In this document: piece by piece, positions 1-8,119 of the stretch
Numbering within the stretch: the stretch's first letter is position 1
Layout of the letters: every line of letters begins with the position of its first letter
The notes under the pieces: generated by a model
What the model was told of the DNA's origin: nothing
Seen by the model: the letters and a program-made list of their open reading frames with translations, nothing else
The model's database searches: none
Made by a program: the position numbers and the translations under genes
From: Actinomycetota bacterium
Lineage (GTDB): Bacteria > Actinomycetota > Acidimicrobiia > IMCC26256 > PALSA-610
Direction of reading: 5' to 3'
Assembly (NCBI GenBank): GCA_003134555.1
Contig: PLBO01000151.1
Coordinates: 1-64,000 of the forward strand
Length of the DNA: 64,000 bases

Positions 1-447
1 TCGATCATGCCGGGCAAGGTCAACCCCGTGATCCCCGAGGTCGTGACGCAAGTGAGCGCGCAGGTGATCGGCAACGACGCGGCGATCGCGTTCGGCGGCT
101 CGCAGGGGAACTTCGAGCTCAACGTGTTCGTGCCGATCATCGCGCGCAACCTGCTCGAGTCGATCGACCTGCTCGCGAGCGCGTGTTCCGTGTTCGCCGA
201 CGAATGCATCCGCGGGATCGAAGCCAACAGTGCGACACTCGAGCGCAACGCCGAGGCGTCGCCCGTCATCGCCACGGCTCTCGTCCCGCATCTGGGCTAC
301 GAGACCACCGCGGCGATCATCAAGGAGTCGAACCGCACCGGGAAATCGATCCGGCAGGTCGTGCGCGCCCGCAAGCTGATGACCGGCGCCGAGCTCGATC
401 GCGCGCTCGACGTCGAGGCGATGACCCGGGGCGGGATCATCGAGTAA
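1..447 (+). CDS. fumC: fumarate hydratase class II, C-terminal part
   Basis: Class II fumarase, which converts fumarate and water to L-malate in the TCA cycle. Only the last 148 residues are in the window; the frame is open from base 1. It begins inside the family signature (S-I-M-P-G-K-V-N-P), the mobile active-site loop. The later G-N-F-E-L-N-V stretch is typical of fumarase, whereas aspartate ammonia-lyase usually has Q-L-Q-L-N there, so fumarase is preferred. The C-terminal domain is complete. Its TAA stop shares one base with the ATG of the next gene, so the two are probably translated together. The preceding TCA enzyme, succinate dehydrogenase, is encoded near 20-23.6 kb. Confidence 0.9.
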   Translation, partial: SIMPGKVNPVIPEVVTQVSAQVIGNDAAIAFGGSQGNFELNVFVPIIARNLLESIDLLASACSVFADECIRGIEANSATLERNAEASPVIATALVPHLGYETTAAIIKESNRTGKSIRQVVRARKLMTGAELDRALDVEAMTRGGIIE

Positions 448-1376
448 TGGCGTCCGAACAACACGATTCGAGGCGGGCGATCGTTGCCGCCCTCGCCGCC
501 AACCTGGGGATCGCGATCCTCAAGTTCGTGGCGTTCCTGGTGACCCAATCGAGCTCGATGCTGTCGGAGTCGATCCACTCCGTCGCCGACACGGGCAATC
601 AGGGGCTGCTGCTGATCGGACGGGCGCGGGCCGGCCGGCCGGCCGACGAGCGGCATCCGTTCGGCTACGGATCGTTGCGCTACTTCTATGCGTTCGTCGT
701 CGCGTTCGTGCTGTTCAGCCTCGGCGGCGTGTTCTCGATCTTCGAAGGTGTCGACAAGTTGCGCCATCCGCACCAGGTCGAGAGCGCGGTGTGGGCCATC
801 GGGGTTTTGCTCGGCTCGATGGTGATGGAGGGGTTGTCGTTTCGCACCGCGACCCGGGAAGCCAACGCGGTTCGTCCGGCCGGCGAGTCGTGGTGGCAGT
901 TCATCCGCCACACCAAGAGCCCCGACCTTCCGGTGGTGCTCCTCGAGGACTCGGCCGCGCTCGTCGGCCTGGTCATCGCGCTCCTGGGTGTCGTCGTCGC
1001 CGACGTGACCGGCGACGGTCGTTGGGACGGTGTGGGCAGTCTCGCGATCGGGATCCTGCTCGTCGGAGTCGCGATCGTGCTCGTGATCGAGATGGGCAGC
1101 CTGCTCGTCGGCGAGGCCGCGCGGCCCGAGGTCGTCGATCGAATCCGGCGGGCCATCGAAACCTTTCCCACTGTGAGTCGCTGCATACATCTGCGCACGG
1201 AGCATCTCGGTCCCGACGAGATCGTGGTCGCGGCGAAGGTCGAGTTCGACCCCAACCTCACGGTCGCGGAGCTCGCGTCGACGATCGACGAGCTCGAGGT
1301 CGAGATCCGGAGGGTCGAACCGCGGGCGACGCTGATCTTCGTGGAGCCCGACGTGTACCGCGAGCCGGCCGGCTAG
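447..1376 (+). CDS. cation diffusion facilitator family transporter
   Basis: A 309-residue CDF-family exporter of divalent metals (Zn, Fe, Mn or Co), acting as a proton antiporter in the cytoplasmic membrane. The first transmembrane helix (about 17-33) leads into an H-x3-D metal site (H44, D48) in the sequence S-E-S-I-H-S-V-A-D. A later helix holds an acidic pair near residues 166-167 in place of the usual second H-x3-D, which may change metal choice. The C-terminal 100 residues match the cytoplasmic dimerisation domain. The ATG overlaps the fumarase stop (TAATG); a longer upstream frame exists but lies inside fumC. The stop codon shares the palindrome CTAG with the convergent VWA gene. The metal transported cannot be told from sequence. 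Confidence 0.88.
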   Translation: MASEQHDSRRAIVAALAANLGIAILKFVAFLVTQSSSMLSESIHSVADTGNQGLLLIGRARAGRPADERHPFGYGSLRYFYAFVVAFVLFSLGGVFSIFEGVDKLRHPHQVESAVWAIGVLLGSMVMEGLSFRTATREANAVRPAGESWWQFIRHTKSPDLPVVLLEDSAALVGLVIALLGVVVADVTGDGRWDGVGSLAIGILLVGVAIVLVIEMGSLLVGEAARPEVVDRIRRAIETFPTVSRCIHLRTEHLGPDEIVVAAKVEFDPNLTVAELASTIDELEVEIRRVEPRATLIFVEPDVYREPAG

Positions 1377-3109
1377 AAGCTCGCGAGCGCGCGCGGCACG
1401 ACGTCGGCGAGGTCGCTCGTATCGCGCGCGTCGAAGTTCCACGCGTTCGTCGTCTGCGCGATCTTGCGCAAGGTGCTGAGATCGGCGTCGTTGCTGTACG
1501 TGATCGTGAAGACGCGGACGTTCGGGTTGGTCGCCAAGTGCGCGAGCAGCGCGGCCTGATTGTTGTCGTGGTCGTCTTCGTTGTATCCGTCGGTCAGCAG
1601 CACGACCGCATTGATCCGCTGCGGGTCGGCGCGGCGCGCGACCGCGTCGAACGCGTCGCGCGTCGCGGCGTAGAGCGGTGAGCCTCGCTGTGGCATGAGG
1701 GATGGGATGGCCTTCTGCAGCGCGCGGCTGCGAGTTGCGAGCGGACCGATCGGAACGATGTCGCGCCAGTTCGGACTGACCGGATTCGACAGCTTGGTCG
1801 TGAAGATGCGCAGGCCGACATAGTCGTCGGGCGCGAGCTGGTCGAGCGCACCGGCGAGCGCGGTCTTCGCGAGCGCCATCTTGGTCGGACCGTTTCGCGT
1901 GGCCAGATCGCCCATCGAATCGGAGACGTCGAACAGGAAGAGCACTCGGGCGCGACGGCGGTTGGTCTCCCAATGGGCGAGCGCACGTTCGATCTCTACC
2001 GGTGACGCGGGCGCGACCGCGCTGGTGCGCGCCGTGGCATCGACGCCGTTGCTCGGAACCAGGAGGTCGGTCCGCACGCCGGCCCCGGGCCGGAAGCCCG
2101 CGGCCGCGACCTTCGCCTGGGCCGCGGGTTGGAGCGCGAACTTCGTGAACAGCCGCGCGCCGGCGCGTGCAGCTGACGACGACCAGGGCGCATCGAGCAC
2201 GATGATGGGATTGTCGCTCTCGATGGCTGCGCTTCTCGGATAGATCGCGACGAGCGGCAGCGCCGCCTTCTTCGCACCGCGCCCGGCGAGCGAGACGTCG
2301 TCCTGCGCGTGACCTCGGTTGTACGCGACGACGGAGCGTTCGTCGGCGATCACTGCCGAGAGATAGGTGAGCGCGCTCCCGGCGGACTTGGTCGCGAGCC
2401 GCTGCCAGTTGTCGAAGTACACCTGGGTCGAGTCGCCGTAGTACACGACCGACTGCTCGAGGGCGCGGGCGTCACCTGCCGCGGACGGCGACGAGTCGAG
2501 CGCGATCGTGGCGTCGAGACCGGTCGTCGACCAGTTGGGGTTGCCTTTGCCGAGCCGGAACGGTCCCCATTCGCGATGTCCGTACCCGCCCCAACCGCGT
2601 TTGTTCCGGGTGAGTGTCGTGAGTTCACCCCAGCCCAGCGGTTTGTGCGGGTAGTCGAGGGCGCGGGCCATCGGCGCCGGCATCGCGATGACGAGCGGAG
2701 TGCGTGCGTACGGTGTGCCGTTCGGCGCCATCGGCCGGCGGCGTTGATCGACCAAACGCGCGTTGAGGAGCTGCCCCCACATCGTCGATCCGGGCACCCA
2801 CGCGACGGGCGCCGGTCCGAGGCGCTCGGAGTCGGGCCAGTTCCCGATGAGCTCGCGCATCGCGACGGAGGAATCGACGGTCTGTACGCGGACGAAGGCG
2901 CATCCACCGTCGCGCAGCCGCGCGGCCGGAGACCCGTTGAAACGCGACGCGGTATCGGCCAGGAGCGACGAGGTCTCCGACGTGGCCGCGATGTCGACCG
3001 GGACACATCTCCCCGGATCGGCGAGTTGCACGACGGTGGTGCTCTCACGATACGCGCACCCGCTGACGAGCAACACGATCAACCCGACGACGCTTCGCCT
3101 TTGCCACAC
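1373..3109 (-). CDS. solute-binding/VWA-domain lipoprotein
   Basis: A 578-residue exported lipoprotein. The GTG start gives a short signal peptide ending in L-V-S-G-C (lipid anchor at C18). Residues about 35-350 resemble a periplasmic-type solute-binding fold. From about 385 to the end there is a von Willebrand A domain with a MIDAS motif (D-V-S-D-S near 392) and the later L-L-T-D-G. Solute-binding plus VWA fusions occur in actinobacteria; the ligand is unknown. The start lies 2 bases after the stop of the upstream 194-residue gene, so they form an operon. A longer in-frame extension upstream overlaps that gene and is rejected because it would bury the signal peptide. It could act in adhesion or metal-dependent protein binding at the cell surface. 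Confidence 0.8.
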   Translation of the reverse strand: MWQRRSVVGLIVLLVSGCAYRESTTVVQLADPGRCVPVDIAATSETSSLLADTASRFNGSPAARLRDGGCAFVRVQTVDSSVAMRELIGNWPDSERLGPAPVAWVPGSTMWGQLLNARLVDQRRRPMAPNGTPYARTPLVIAMPAPMARALDYPHKPLGWGELTTLTRNKRGWGGYGHREWGPFRLGKGNPNWSTTGLDATIALDSSPSAAGDARALEQSVVYYGDSTQVYFDNWQRLATKSAGSALTYLSAVIADERSVVAYNRGHAQDDVSLAGRGAKKAALPLVAIYPRSAAIESDNPIIVLDAPWSSSAARAGARLFTKFALQPAAQAKVAAAGFRPGAGVRTDLLVPSNGVDATARTSAVAPASPVEIERALAHWETNRRRARVLFLFDVSDSMGDLATRNGPTKMALAKTALAGALDQLAPDDYVGLRIFTTKLSNPVSPNWRDIVPIGPLATRSRALQKAIPSLMPQRGSPLYAATRDAFDAVARRADPQRINAVVLLTDGYNEDDHDNNQAALLAHLATNPNVRVFTITYSNDADLSTLRKIAQTTNAWNFDARDTSDLADVVPRALASF

Positions 3110-3111
3110 GG

Positions 3112-3696
3112 TTACTCGCCCGGTCCGTTTTCCGTCGCGCGGTCCGCGCCGAGTGCGAGCAGGAGATCCTCGTGCAATTGCATCCAGACCGTGTGGTACG
3201 AGTCGAGTCGCGGCGACGTGAGCCATTCGGTTTCACCCTCGTCGACGCGCGCCAACGCCGCGCGCAGCCGGGGACGGTACGCGGCGAAGCGATCGATGGT
3301 GCGGCCGAGACGCGACGCCACGGGCCCGATCCGCTCGTCGAGCGTGTGGAGGCGATCGACCACCGACCAGTCGTAGCGCGGGTCGCGGTGATCGTTGGGG
3401 CTGCCCCCCGGCTGCACCTGCCAGTCGCTGCAGACGCGCAGCAGCTCACTGTTCAGCGGCAGGAAGCGTTCGTACGCCCGCTGCGCGACGCGCTCCTCCT
3501 CTCCGCCCCCCGGCAGGCGGGCCCACGACGCGTGCGTCACCCGGCCTTCCGTCGTGATGCGGATCCCGCGCGTGCTACGAGCAACGAAGCCGTCGTCGAT
3601 GAGGAGAGTGACGATCTCGGTCTCCTGGAGCTCGACCACGCCGCGCAGGCGAACCTCGTGCAGCAACCGGAACGTCGCGTCGTCGGGCGCGGTCAC
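3112..3696 (-). CDS. hypothetical protein, operon partner of VWA lipoprotein
   Basis: A 194-residue soluble protein that I do not recognise. The first 60 residues read like a winged-helix fold (helices, then T-T-E-G-R-V-T), and the remainder is helical and rich in Arg, Glu and Trp, without signal peptide or membrane segment. It could be a small regulator, but no DNA-binding claim is made. The GTG start at 3696 lies 6 bases downstream of TACCAT (3708-3703 on this strand) with no Shine-Dalgarno sequence, so a leaderless transcript is likely. It is the first gene of a two-gene operon with the lipoprotein below it and diverges from the swivel-domain gene. Confidence 0.65.
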   Translation of the reverse strand: MTAPDDATFRLLHEVRLRGVVELQETEIVTLLIDDGFVARSTRGIRITTEGRVTHASWARLPGGGEEERVAQRAYERFLPLNSELLRVCSDWQVQPGGSPNDHRDPRYDWSVVDRLHTLDERIGPVASRLGRTIDRFAAYRPRLRAALARVDEGETEWLTSPRLDSYHTVWMQLHEDLLLALGADRATENGPGE

Positions 3697-3702
3697 GTCG
3701 AG

Positions 3703-3730
3703 ATGGTAACGGTGAGCGCCCGGCTACATT
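3703..3730. promoter_or_regulatory. divergent leaderless promoter pair
   Basis: TACCAT on the minus strand (3708-3703) is 6 bases before the GTG at 3696. TACATT on the plus strand (3725-3730) is 8 bases before the GTG at 3739. Neither start has a ribosome binding site. Both fit the actinobacterial TANNNT -10 element of leaderless mRNAs. Confidence 0.5.
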
Positions 3731-3738
3731 CGATCACC

Positions 3739-4086
3739 GTGACCGACATCGGGATCGGAACCCGCGTGTTCGAGGCCGGGCCGGTACGGGGCTCGTGGCG
3801 ACGGCTGACGACGCCGGACGACGTGCTCGAGCTCATGGACACGACGGCTGAGGGCGTCGTGGCCTGTGTCGCCGATGCCGGCGCCACGTTCCTCGCGCCG
3901 ATCTTCGACGAGCTCGCGGCCGTGGTGTGTCTCTCGGGCACGCCGCTTTCGCACATCGGCATCGTCAGCCGGGAGTACCAGGTGCCGTGCGTCATGGCCG
4001 CGACGCTTGCGAGCGAGCCGGCCGACGGTGACGTCGTCGAGGTCGATTGCTCGGCCGAGCCCGGCGTCGTGCGGAATCTCGCGTGA
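3739..4086 (+). CDS. stand-alone PEP-utilising enzyme mobile (swivel) domain
   Basis: A 115-residue protein consisting only of the mobile phosphohistidine domain found in pyruvate phosphate dikinase, PEP synthase and PTS enzyme I. The motif G-T-P-L-S-H-I-G-I-V-S-R-E with H72 matches the phosphate-carrying histidine loop, followed by V-P-C-V-M. No ATP-grasp or PEP-binding domain is attached, so it must work with a separate protein if it is a phosphocarrier. The GTG at 3739 is preferred because TACATT lies 8 bases upstream; an ATG at 3703 would add 12 residues. Its stop overlaps the start of the next gene (GTGA), and three genes, 3739-5791, form a tight operon of unknown function. Confidence 0.7.
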   Translation: MTDIGIGTRVFEAGPVRGSWRRLTTPDDVLELMDTTAEGVVACVADAGATFLAPIFDELAAVVCLSGTPLSHIGIVSREYQVPCVMAATLASEPADGDVVEVDCSAEPGVVRNLA

Positions 4087-5207
4087 CGCTCCCGTCTCGA
4101 GCCGAGATCGAGCGCTGGATCCGCTACCACAGCGAGGTCTCGTACGCGTTGACGACCGAGCGCACCGCACTCGAGTCGGCGCTGATACCGGTGAGTGCCT
4201 ACATCCTCATCGCGTGCGTCGAGTGCTACCGGCGCTATCCCGAGATCATCGACGAGATCAGCCGGGCGATGCCGCCGGAGGAGCTCGGGCGCGCGGGCCA
4301 TCGACTCACGACGCAGATCGATCCGGTGCACATGTGGGCAGTCCCCAACTTTCCCCTGGTCGGGCGCAAGGTGCTCATGGCCGCAGGTCTCGTCGACGCC
4401 ACCGACGACGCTCATCGACTGGGAACGATCCTCGAATTCTGGGCTCGGGCCGCGGGCGCGTACCGATTCGACGACGGCACGCATCAGGCATCCGACGCGA
4501 ACGGCGCGGCCACGCCGTATCGCTCGTACGTCGAGGAACTGGCGGCGGCGTGCGAGCCGGTCGCCGATCCGGAGCAGCGCGCGGCGATCAGCCGCCTCAA
4601 CGCGTTGCTCACCTCGTACCTGTTCCTGCTCTGGTTCGATACACGCTCGGGCTATCAGGACACGGGCCCGTACCCGCTGCCCGACGGTCGCACGCTCCTG
4701 TTGCGCGCGTACAACCGTCTCGGTGTGTCGCATTTTCCGTGGAGCGCCGAGGTATCGGCCGCGATGCCGCACCAGGAGTTGCTCGGCGCGTTCGTCCTGC
4801 GCGACGCGCGCTTGCGCGTGACCGATTTCGGTACGTCGGTGACACAGCCCGAGGACTATTGGCCGCGGGTCGACGCGTTCGCGTTCTTCGACGTGTCGTC
4901 GGAGTCGCTCGTACCACTCGACCGCACGCAGCGCGACGCGCTCGCGATCGCCGCGAAGTCGGCGCAGAAACAGCTCTACCGGAAGATCGCGGGGATGGAA
5001 CGCCGGGCCAAGATCGACGCCGGCGCGTACGTGTACTTCACGTTCCTCCGCCCGTTCGCCGAGCTCGCGGGGGTCGACGTCGACTGGACCGTGCCGCGCG
5101 ACAGCACCGACCTCTACCCGTTCCTCGAACTGATCGACGGCGCGATCGCACCCGCGCCCGATGCCCCCGTCGAGACCCCCGAGACGTATTACCTACCGCT
5201 GCCGTGA
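4083..5207 (+). CDS. hypothetical protein, swivel-domain operon
   Basis: A 374-residue soluble protein that I do not recognise. It is acidic, rich in aromatic residues and helix-forming segments, with no signal peptide, P-loop or metal motif that I can see. The start is a GTG overlapping the stop of the swivel-domain gene by four bases (GTGA), and the end overlaps the next start the same way, which is strong evidence of translational coupling. Because the upstream gene encodes a phosphohistidine domain without a catalytic partner, this protein or the next may provide the missing enzymatic domain, but no nucleotide-binding motif supports this. A longer frame from 4047 would overlap the upstream gene and is not favoured. 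Confidence 0.62.
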   Translation: MTLPSRAEIERWIRYHSEVSYALTTERTALESALIPVSAYILIACVECYRRYPEIIDEISRAMPPEELGRAGHRLTTQIDPVHMWAVPNFPLVGRKVLMAAGLVDATDDAHRLGTILEFWARAAGAYRFDDGTHQASDANGAATPYRSYVEELAAACEPVADPEQRAAISRLNALLTSYLFLLWFDTRSGYQDTGPYPLPDGRTLLLRAYNRLGVSHFPWSAEVSAAMPHQELLGAFVLRDARLRVTDFGTSVTQPEDYWPRVDAFAFFDVSSESLVPLDRTQRDALAIAAKSAQKQLYRKIAGMERRAKIDAGAYVYFTFLRPFAELAGVDVDWTVPRDSTDLYPFLELIDGAIAPAPDAPVETPETYYLPLP

Positions 5208-5791
5208 GCCGCTGGCTGCTCGACTTCGCGGCCGCCGACGGGTTCGCGGGCTTCGTCCGGCTCGAGCTGCGCGAGGCCGAACAGATCGCGTGGTACTGGA
5301 CCTATCTCGTCGGCGTTCCCGACGTCGAAGGCGTGATCGTCGTGCGCGACCACGAGGTACTGCTCCCGCGCCAGGGACTCGAGATCCGCGCCGAAGGTCT
5401 GTGGGCCGAACTGTGGTGCGAGGCGCCGCGCGAACACTGGACGTTCGGACTCGAGTCGTTCGGCGTGCGCCTCGACGCGGCCGACGACGCGCTGCGAGCC
5501 GGCGGCGAGATCGGGGAACGGGTCGCCGTCGGTCTCGACATCGAATGGGAGGTCGGCGACGACGGTCCGCCCGCGGGGGTCGTGCACGGCGACGTGCTCG
5601 TCGGACGCGCGCGTCACCAGATCGACGCGCCGGGCTGGTTCTACGACGCCGACGCGCCGGAGCCCGGCTCCCTAGAGGGTGAGGTGATGTCGACGGTCTA
5701 CGTCCCGCTCGGCGATGACCGCAGGTACGTCGAGCGGAACCTGGTGCGCACGGGCGACAATCCGCGATGGTCGCTCGACCGGCACGGCTAG
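5204..5791 (+). CDS. hypothetical protein, third gene of swivel-domain operon
   Basis: A 195-residue protein of unknown function, rich in Trp, Glu and Asp, with alternating hydrophobic stretches that suggest a beta-rich fold similar in style to lipocalin or AttH-like domains; this is an impression only. No membrane segment or signal peptide. The GTG start overlaps the stop of the upstream gene (GTGA). The stop codon TAG (5789-5791) is also the first three bases of the -10 element TAGGGT of the following MOSC gene, so this operon ends exactly where the next promoter begins. Confidence 0.6.
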   Translation: MSRWLLDFAAADGFAGFVRLELREAEQIAWYWTYLVGVPDVEGVIVVRDHEVLLPRQGLEIRAEGLWAELWCEAPREHWTFGLESFGVRLDAADDALRAGGEIGERVAVGLDIEWEVGDDGPPAGVVHGDVLVGRARHQIDAPGWFYDADAPEPGSLEGEVMSTVYVPLGDDRRYVERNLVRTGDNPRWSLDRHG

Positions 5792-5794
5792 GGT
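5789..5794 (+). promoter_or_regulatory. -10 element TAGGGT formed from a stop codon
   Basis: TAGGGT lies 6 bases upstream of the ATG of the MOSC gene (5801), and its TAG is the stop of the preceding gene. There is no Shine-Dalgarno sequence, so a leaderless transcript is likely. Confidence 0.5.
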
Positions 5795-5800
5795 TCGCGG

Positions 5801-6271
5801 ATGTTCACCGGACATCTCGTCGGTATCTACACCGCGGCCGAGGCCGGAGCGCTGCTGGCGCCGAGCACGGAGTTGCGCGCCATCGAGGGCGTCGGGCTCG
5901 ACGGTGATCGCTATGCCACCGAGGTCGGTAAGTACTCGGACCGGGAGGGACCGCATCGCCAGGTGACGTTCGTGGAGCGCGAGGTGATCGCCGCCGTCAA
6001 CAGCGAAGCGGGCGTCGAGCTCGCCGAACACGAGACGCGCCGGAACCTCGTCACCGAAGGTGTGCCTCTGCACCACCTCGTCGGCCAGACGTTCCGCGTC
6101 GGCGACGTGGTGTTCCGGGGAATCAAGACGTGTCCCCCCTGCGCCTATCTCGAGCAGCTGACGCGGCCCGGTGTGCGCGCCGCGCTCGAGAATCGGGGCG
6201 GTCTGCGGGCGGAGGTCGTGCACGGCGGCACCCTCCGGATCGGCGACGAGATCACCGCCGGGTCGAGCTGA
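5801..6271 (+). CDS. MOSC domain-containing protein
   Basis: A 156-residue MOSC protein, the fold of molybdenum cofactor sulfurase C-termini and of YiiM-type proteins. It shows the family features G-x-D-G-D-R-Y near residues 31-37 and a cysteine pair C-P-P-C (C111, C114). The cysteine next to the end of the domain is the one thought to bind a persulfide or Mo ligand in this family. The size is that of a single-domain MOSC protein. Such proteins are linked to detoxification of N-hydroxylated compounds or to sulfur transfer to Mo centres; no molybdopterin gene is nearby. The ATG start is leaderless-like (TAGGGT 6 bases before it). The next gene starts 3 bases after its stop. Confidence 0.82.
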   Translation: MFTGHLVGIYTAAEAGALLAPSTELRAIEGVGLDGDRYATEVGKYSDREGPHRQVTFVEREVIAAVNSEAGVELAEHETRRNLVTEGVPLHHLVGQTFRVGDVVFRGIKTCPPCAYLEQLTRPGVRAALENRGGLRAEVVHGGTLRIGDEITAGSS

Positions 6272-6274
6272 CCC

Positions 6275-6679
6275 ATGGACTTCGACCACCGCCGCGTCGC
6301 GCTCGCCATCGCACGCGGGCGAGCCGTCAACGGCCTCGTGATGCTCCTTCTCCCCGGTGTGGTGGGCTGGATCCTGTTCGGCCGCGCTGGTCGCGAGCCC
6401 ACGGCGCGTGCGCTCCTGCGGCTCGTCGGGATACGCGACCTCGTGCTCGGCGTGGGCGCGATCACCACGATCAAAGAACACACGATGGATGCCGAGTGGG
6501 TCGGGATGGGCGCGGTGGCCGACGCCGTCGACGGGGTCGTGAGTCTCGTGACGCCCGGCCTCAAGCCGCAGTCCCGGCTCGTGTCGCTGATCGGCGGCGG
6601 CGCGGCTGCAGCCGGTCTGCTCGCCTCGCGCGCACTCGCCGACGAGCGCGCCAAGCCGTCGTCAGAAATCGATTCCTGA
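6275..6679 (+). CDS. small membrane protein, DUF4267-like
   Basis: A 134-residue protein with a hydrophobic segment near 20-34 (L-V-M-L-L-L-P-G-V-V-G-W), a second amphipathic stretch near 46-62 and a third near 105-118, so it is probably an integral membrane protein with three or four short helices. The alternation of R-x-V-N-G and G-I-R-D-L-V-L-G resembles the DUF4267 family; I am not certain. It begins 3 bases after the MOSC gene and is probably in its operon. Its last 18 bases overlap the convergent glpK gene. Confidence 0.6.
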   Translation: MDFDHRRVALAIARGRAVNGLVMLLLPGVVGWILFGRAGREPTARALLRLVGIRDLVLGVGAITTIKEHTMDAEWVGMGAVADAVDGVVSLVTPGLKPQSRLVSLIGGGAAAAGLLASRALADERAKPSSEIDS

Positions 6680-8119
6680 CAGCTCGGGGATCCAGTGCCG
6701 GGCGCGGCTGACGGCCTCCTGCCAGCGGTCCCGATCGAGCACGCGCGCCGGTTCCACGCGGACGCGCGGCTTCCACGTGTGCGCGAGCTCGTCGACCGAG
6801 CGATGGTGGCCGACCGCGAGGCCCGCCATGAGTGCCGCGCCCCGAGAGGTTGCTTCTCGCATCGGCGAGATCTCGACCGGTCTCTGCGCCGCGTCGGCGA
6901 GCGCCTGTACGAACGTGTCGTTGTCGGTCATGCCGCCGTCGACGCGCAGGGCGGGGATCGCGACGCCGCTGTCGGTCTCGGCCGCGTCGACGAGATCGGC
7001 GCCGCGCTGCGCAACGCCTTCGAGCACCGCGCGCACGATCTCGGCGCGTCCCGTGCCGCGCGTCAAGCCGAAGAAGGCGCCGCGGGCGCCGTAGTCCCAC
7101 GCCGGCGTGCCGAGGCCGAGTAGCGCGGGTACGTAGACGACGCCGCCGGTGTCGTCGACGCGCGACGCGAGCGAGTGCGACTCGTCCGAGGACGAGATCA
7201 ACCCGAGGTCGTCGCGCAACCACTGGATGTTCGTTCCGGCCGCGAGCATCACGGCCTCGATGCCCCAGGTGATGCGCCCTTCGTGGCGCCACGCCACGAT
7301 CGGGAACGTCCCGGCCGGGCCGCGTTGATCGAACGTTGGGGGCTCCTTGCCGAGGACGAGGTCGAGCATCCCACCGGTGCCGAACGTGATCTTGGCGTCA
7401 CCCGGATGTACGCAGCCCTGGCCGACGAGCGATGCTTGCTGGTCACCGAGGAGCGCGGCGATCGGCGGCGCGCCGGGCAGCGCGCTCGCGGCGCCGACCA
7501 CGCCGCTCGAGTCGACGATCGACGGCAACATCTCGCGTGGAATGTCGAGCGCGGTCAGGATCTCCGTGTCCCACTCGGCGGGATTGCGCGCGACCTGGAG
7601 GCCGGTGATGGCCGCGTTCGTTGCGTCGGTGACGTGCACTGCACCCTGCGAGAGCGTCCAGGCAACCCATGTGTCGACGGTTCCGAAGCAGAGGTCGCGC
7701 GCCCGCCCGCGGTCTTGGAGCTGTTCGAGGAGCCACTGCAGCTTGGTCGCGGACTGATTGGGGCCGGTGCGCACGCCCTGGGCGCGGAGGTTCAGGCACG
7801 TGCCGATCGTCCGGAGGTCTTGCCAGCCGATGCCCGATCCGACGGGTTCGCCCGTTGCGCGATCCCACACGATGGTCGAACCGCGTTGGTTCGAGATGCC
7901 TACGGCGTCGACTGCGCCCGCGCGTTCCAGGGCTCCGGCTGCGAGCTCGAGACACGTGTCGGCCATCGCGCGCGCGTCGAACTGGACGATCCCGTCGGAA
8001 GGAGTGTCGGGGAGCAGCTCGCGCTCGACGTTGTGCAGGGCCGTGCCCGCGGCGTCGAACACGCCGACGCGCACACTGCTCGTGCCGACGTCGACGACGA
8101 GCACCCGCTCGCTGCTCAT
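6662..8119 (-). CDS. glpK: glycerol kinase (FGGY family)
   Basis: A 485-residue FGGY kinase, ATP + glycerol to glycerol 3-phosphate. The N-terminal phosphate loop D-V-G-T-S-S-V-R occurs at residues 10-17, the S-N-Q-R-G-S motif follows the first subdomain as in GlpK, G-D-Q-Q-A lies near 225, and the C-terminal ATPase motif V-D-G-G-M-T-D-N-D lies near 392. The length is close to that of E. coli GlpK. The assignment to glycerol rather than another polyol rests on these motifs and on glpD in the same operon. The ATG overlaps the stop of the upstream flavoprotein (ATGA). Order of transcription: glpD, flavoprotein, glpK. Confidence 0.88.
   Translation of the reverse strand: MSSERVLVVDVGTSSVRVGVFDAAGTALHNVERELLPDTPSDGIVQFDARAMADTCLELAAGALERAGAVDAVGISNQRGSTIVWDRATGEPVGSGIGWQDLRTIGTCLNLRAQGVRTGPNQSATKLQWLLEQLQDRGRARDLCFGTVDTWVAWTLSQGAVHVTDATNAAITGLQVARNPAEWDTEILTALDIPREMLPSIVDSSGVVGAASALPGAPPIAALLGDQQASLVGQGCVHPGDAKITFGTGGMLDLVLGKEPPTFDQRGPAGTFPIVAWRHEGRITWGIEAVMLAAGTNIQWLRDDLGLISSSDESHSLASRVDDTGGVVYVPALLGLGTPAWDYGARGAFFGLTRGTGRAEIVRAVLEGVAQRGADLVDAAETDSGVAIPALRVDGGMTDNDTFVQALADAAQRPVEISPMREATSRGAALMAGLAVGHHRSVDELAHTWKPRVRVEPARVLDRDRWQEAVSRARHWIPELSGIDF

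Noticed and set aside
12-447. Aspartate ammonia-lyase for the first gene
   Set aside because: G-N-F-E-L-N is the fumarase form; aspartase usually has G-Q-L-Q-L-N. Not excluded, as the N-terminal half is missing.
297-1973. 558-residue minus-strand open frame across the fumarase and transporter genes
   Set aside because: Arg/Ala-rich shadow frame opposite two well-supported genes; long antisense frames are common in GC-rich DNA because stop codons are rare.
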